From Candidatus Binataceae bacterium (GTDB taxonomy: Bacteria; Desulfobacterota; Binatia; Binatales; Binataceae), in the NCBI GenBank assembly GCA_030042765.1, contig JASHZA010000060.1, positions 1 to 5,751 on the forward strand: a DNA stretch of 5,751 bases. The letters run 5' to 3'. Numbering within the stretch: position 1 is the first letter of the stretch; the number at the start of each line of letters is the position of its first letter. Both the position numbers and the translations under genes were made by a program. Below are positions 4,731-5,751 of this stretch, piece by piece. The notes under the pieces were generated by a model. It ran no database searches and was not told the origin of the DNA. It saw only the letters and a list, made by a program, of their open reading frames with translations.

Positions 4731-5510
4731 CTAAAGATCGACCGGCAATTCGAGATACTCGTGGTAGATGAAGTCGCGATGAGCCAGTAGCTGCGGTGTT
4801 GCCGCCTGCATCACCACTGAATCGGTGCAGGTGTACAAGCGCCGGTATCCCTGTGGCATCGGGCACAACTCATCTGGAAGAGGCTGAAGCAGCGCGGCGA
4901 AAGCCGCCCAGTAGATGTCGAGCGCGGACAGACGATCACCGACCAGAAAGCGGCGGCCCTTCGCTCGCTGCGATTCGAGTTGGCCTCCCATCGCGCGCAG
5001 GATTTGTGCGACGCGTGCCGGCGCCGCCTCCGCAGGCTGAGGCGCATAGCCATATTTGTTGGCAATGAATGTCATGCCCTTTTTGGCGGCTTCCGAGGCC
5101 TTGGGGTCTCCCAGCGTCAGATGGAGCAGCATGAGGCGCCGCGCCCATCCGAAACCGTTCTCGCCGCACAACTCGTTGCTTAGCCCGAACATCTGGACGC
5201 GTTCGTCGATCGCGGCTGGAATCAACGCCGGTTCTGGCGCGATCCGTTCGGCCAGGAAGAGCTGGTCGTTCCAGATGCTGCGCGGACGCTCGTCGTTGTA
5301 CACGAATGCCGGCGCCGTGGTCTGCGCGGTCCACTTCAACAACGGCTGATTTTCGCGCCCGACTTCCTGACGCACTTTTGTGTAGGGAATTTTCTTGACG
5401 TGCAAAATGCCCTTGGCGGCTTCGCTCCAGGGTCCAGGGACCCCGGGCGAGAGCACCACGCGCAATCCCGGCATCCCGACTGCCTGTTCAACTTCGACGT
5501 ATTGGGCCAT
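4731..5510 (-). CDS. Glutathione S-transferase-like protein (thioredoxin-fold N domain, all-helical C domain)
   Basis: A 259-residue protein with GST architecture. The N-terminal half has LRVVLSPG (16-23), a helix EAAKGILHVKKIPY (30-43), and APAFVYND (66-73), in which Pro67 is the expected cis-proline, then a helix NDQLFLAERI. The C-terminal helical domain contains RFLVGDRLSALDIYWA (187-202) with the N-capping box Ser195/Asp198 typical of GST helix 6. The usual catalytic Ser/Cys/Tyr is not obvious: the segment SPGVPGPWSEA (21-31) offers Ser21 or Ser29, and the E-S dipeptide that holds the glutathione gamma-glutamyl group is not recognisable, so transferase activity is not assured. Predicted location is the cytosol. 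The start at 5510 has GGGAG 8 bases upstream; Met13 is an alternative without such a site. It is the first gene of a two-gene unit with the epoxide-hydrolase-like gene 5 bases downstream, which suggests a shared detoxification or catabolic role. Confidence 0.8.
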   Translation of the reverse strand: MAQYVEVEQAVGMPGLRVVLSPGVPGPWSEAAKGILHVKKIPYTKVRQEVGRENQPLLKWTAQTTAPAFVYNDERPRSIWNDQLFLAERIAPEPALIPAAIDERVQMFGLSNELCGENGFGWARRLMLLHLTLGDPKASEAAKKGMTFIANKYGYAPQPAEAAPARVAQILRAMGGQLESQRAKGRRFLVGDRLSALDIYWAAFAALLQPLPDELCPMPQGYRRLYTCTDSVVMQAATPQLLAHRDFIYHEYLELPVDL

Positions 5511-5518
5511 ATCCGATT

Positions 5519-5523
5519 CTCCC
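5519..5523 (-). promoter_or_regulatory. Ribosome binding site of the GST-like gene
   Basis: On the minus strand GGGAG lies 8 bases before the ATG at 5510, supporting that start over the internal Met13. Confidence 0.65.
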
Positions 5524-5743
5524 GGCCATAGCGTAAAGGGTGGGTTTTGCGAGGAGTTACTTCGTCCCGTCCTTGTACTTCATCACGGAAGCTTCTGCCA
5601 GCCGGCGTTGCACATGAAAGCCGGGTCTACCAACGGTACAAGCGCAAGCTAGTTAGAACTTGCAATTTGGGCATATTTCAGCTAAATCTCCGTTATCATA
5701 TCCTAAGACAATCTTTTGCTTTGCTATTTATTCTAGTCTCATT

Positions 5744-5749
5744 CAGGAG
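5744..5749 (+). promoter_or_regulatory. Shine-Dalgarno-like CAGGAG at the window edge
   Basis: CAGGAG ends 2 bases before the right end of the window, after an AT-rich stretch. Its position suggests that a plus-strand coding sequence starts within about 5-10 bases beyond the window, divergent from the GST-like gene. It is inferred from this motif alone. Confidence 0.35.
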
Positions 5750-5751
5750 TT

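Larger units (their letters stand above)
5511..5751. other. Intergenic region with an AT-rich right half; no confident gene
   Basis: Upstream of the GST-like gene I see no coding sequence I would defend: both strands are interrupted by stops, and the short open stretches lack starts or family motifs. From about 5650 the composition changes sharply from GC-rich to AT-rich, with runs such as TATTTATTCTAG. This half probably holds promoters for the leftward GST-hydrolase unit and for a rightward gene beyond the window. A weak plus-strand pair, TTGCAA (5660s) with TAAATC 17 bases later, is not convincing. Two inverted repeats, CTTGTAC/GTACAAG (5572-5578, 5636-5642) and GCAAG/CTTGC (5644-5648, 5659-5663), are present but have no evident role. 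Confidence 0.5.

Noticed and set aside
4726..4866. N-terminal extension of the epoxide-hydrolase-like frame by 47 codons
   Set aside because: It overlaps the 3' end of the GST-like gene and the extra residues look like an out-of-frame reading; the ATG at 4725 follows the GST stop by 5 bases and leads directly into the fold.
5572..5642. 7-bp inverted repeat CTTGTAC/GTACAAG
   Set aside because: The arms are 57 bases apart with no paired interior, so it is not a convincing terminator, operator or mobile-element end.
5395..5652. 85-codon plus-strand open frame
   Set aside because: It is largely antisense to the start of the GST-like gene, has no ribosome binding site or recognisable motif, and its composition reads as a shadow frame.
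5557..5735. Minus-strand open stretches containing a C-P-N-C pair and a K-Y-K-D-G-T segment, possibly a broken zinc-ribbon protein
   Set aside because: The pieces are in short runs separated by stops in every frame, without a usable start; I could not link them to a known family, so a pseudogene call is not supported.

Overview
The window reads as GC-rich, densely packed chromosomal DNA from a bacterium. The tail of an EmrA/HlyD-type membrane fusion protein beside an EmrB-type pump points to a two-membrane (Gram-negative-type) cell. I cannot name the phylum: a proteobacterium, an acidobacterium or a related uncultured GC-rich lineage would all fit. No phage, transposon, CRISPR or integrase sequence is visible.

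Layout from left to right. (1) Bases 1-1800, plus strand: the last codons of an emrA-like adaptor, then a complete DHA2-family 14-helix drug efflux permease (EmrB-like) 7 bases downstream. (2) Bases 1814-2353, minus strand: a class II tRNA-Leu with anticodon CAA, followed 16 bases later on the same strand by a UspA-family universal stress protein that converges on emrB. (3) Bases 2354-2516: a divergent control region between the tRNA and the next plus-strand gene, holding short direct and inverted repeats. (4) Bases 2517-3833, plus strand: a classical short-chain dehydrogenase/reductase (SDR) and a gluconokinase, 54 bases apart, with a perfect hairpin just before the kinase start. (5) Bases 3853-5510, minus strand: a two-gene unit, a GST-like protein first and an epoxide-hydrolase-like alpha/beta hydrolase second, separated by 5 bases. 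(6) Bases 5511-5751: a leader region that becomes markedly AT-rich after about 5650 and ends in a Shine-Dalgarno-like CAGGAG, probably the upstream region of a plus-strand gene just outside the window.

Functionally this is a housekeeping and accessory mixture centred on stress and detoxification: efflux of hydrophobic toxicants (emrAB), a stress nucleotide-binding protein (Usp), and two cytosolic enzymes that could handle electrophiles by hydrolysis and by thiol conjugation. The SDR and gluconokinase could form a small sugar-acid module in which a polyol, ketogluconate or glucose oxidoreductase feeds gluconate to phosphorylation, but the SDR substrate cannot be read from sequence. I found no clearly new multi-gene system. 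The points most worth a second look are the tRNA-usp arrangement, the repeats in the divergent promoter region, the hairpin before the kinase, and several altered or relocated active-site residues.
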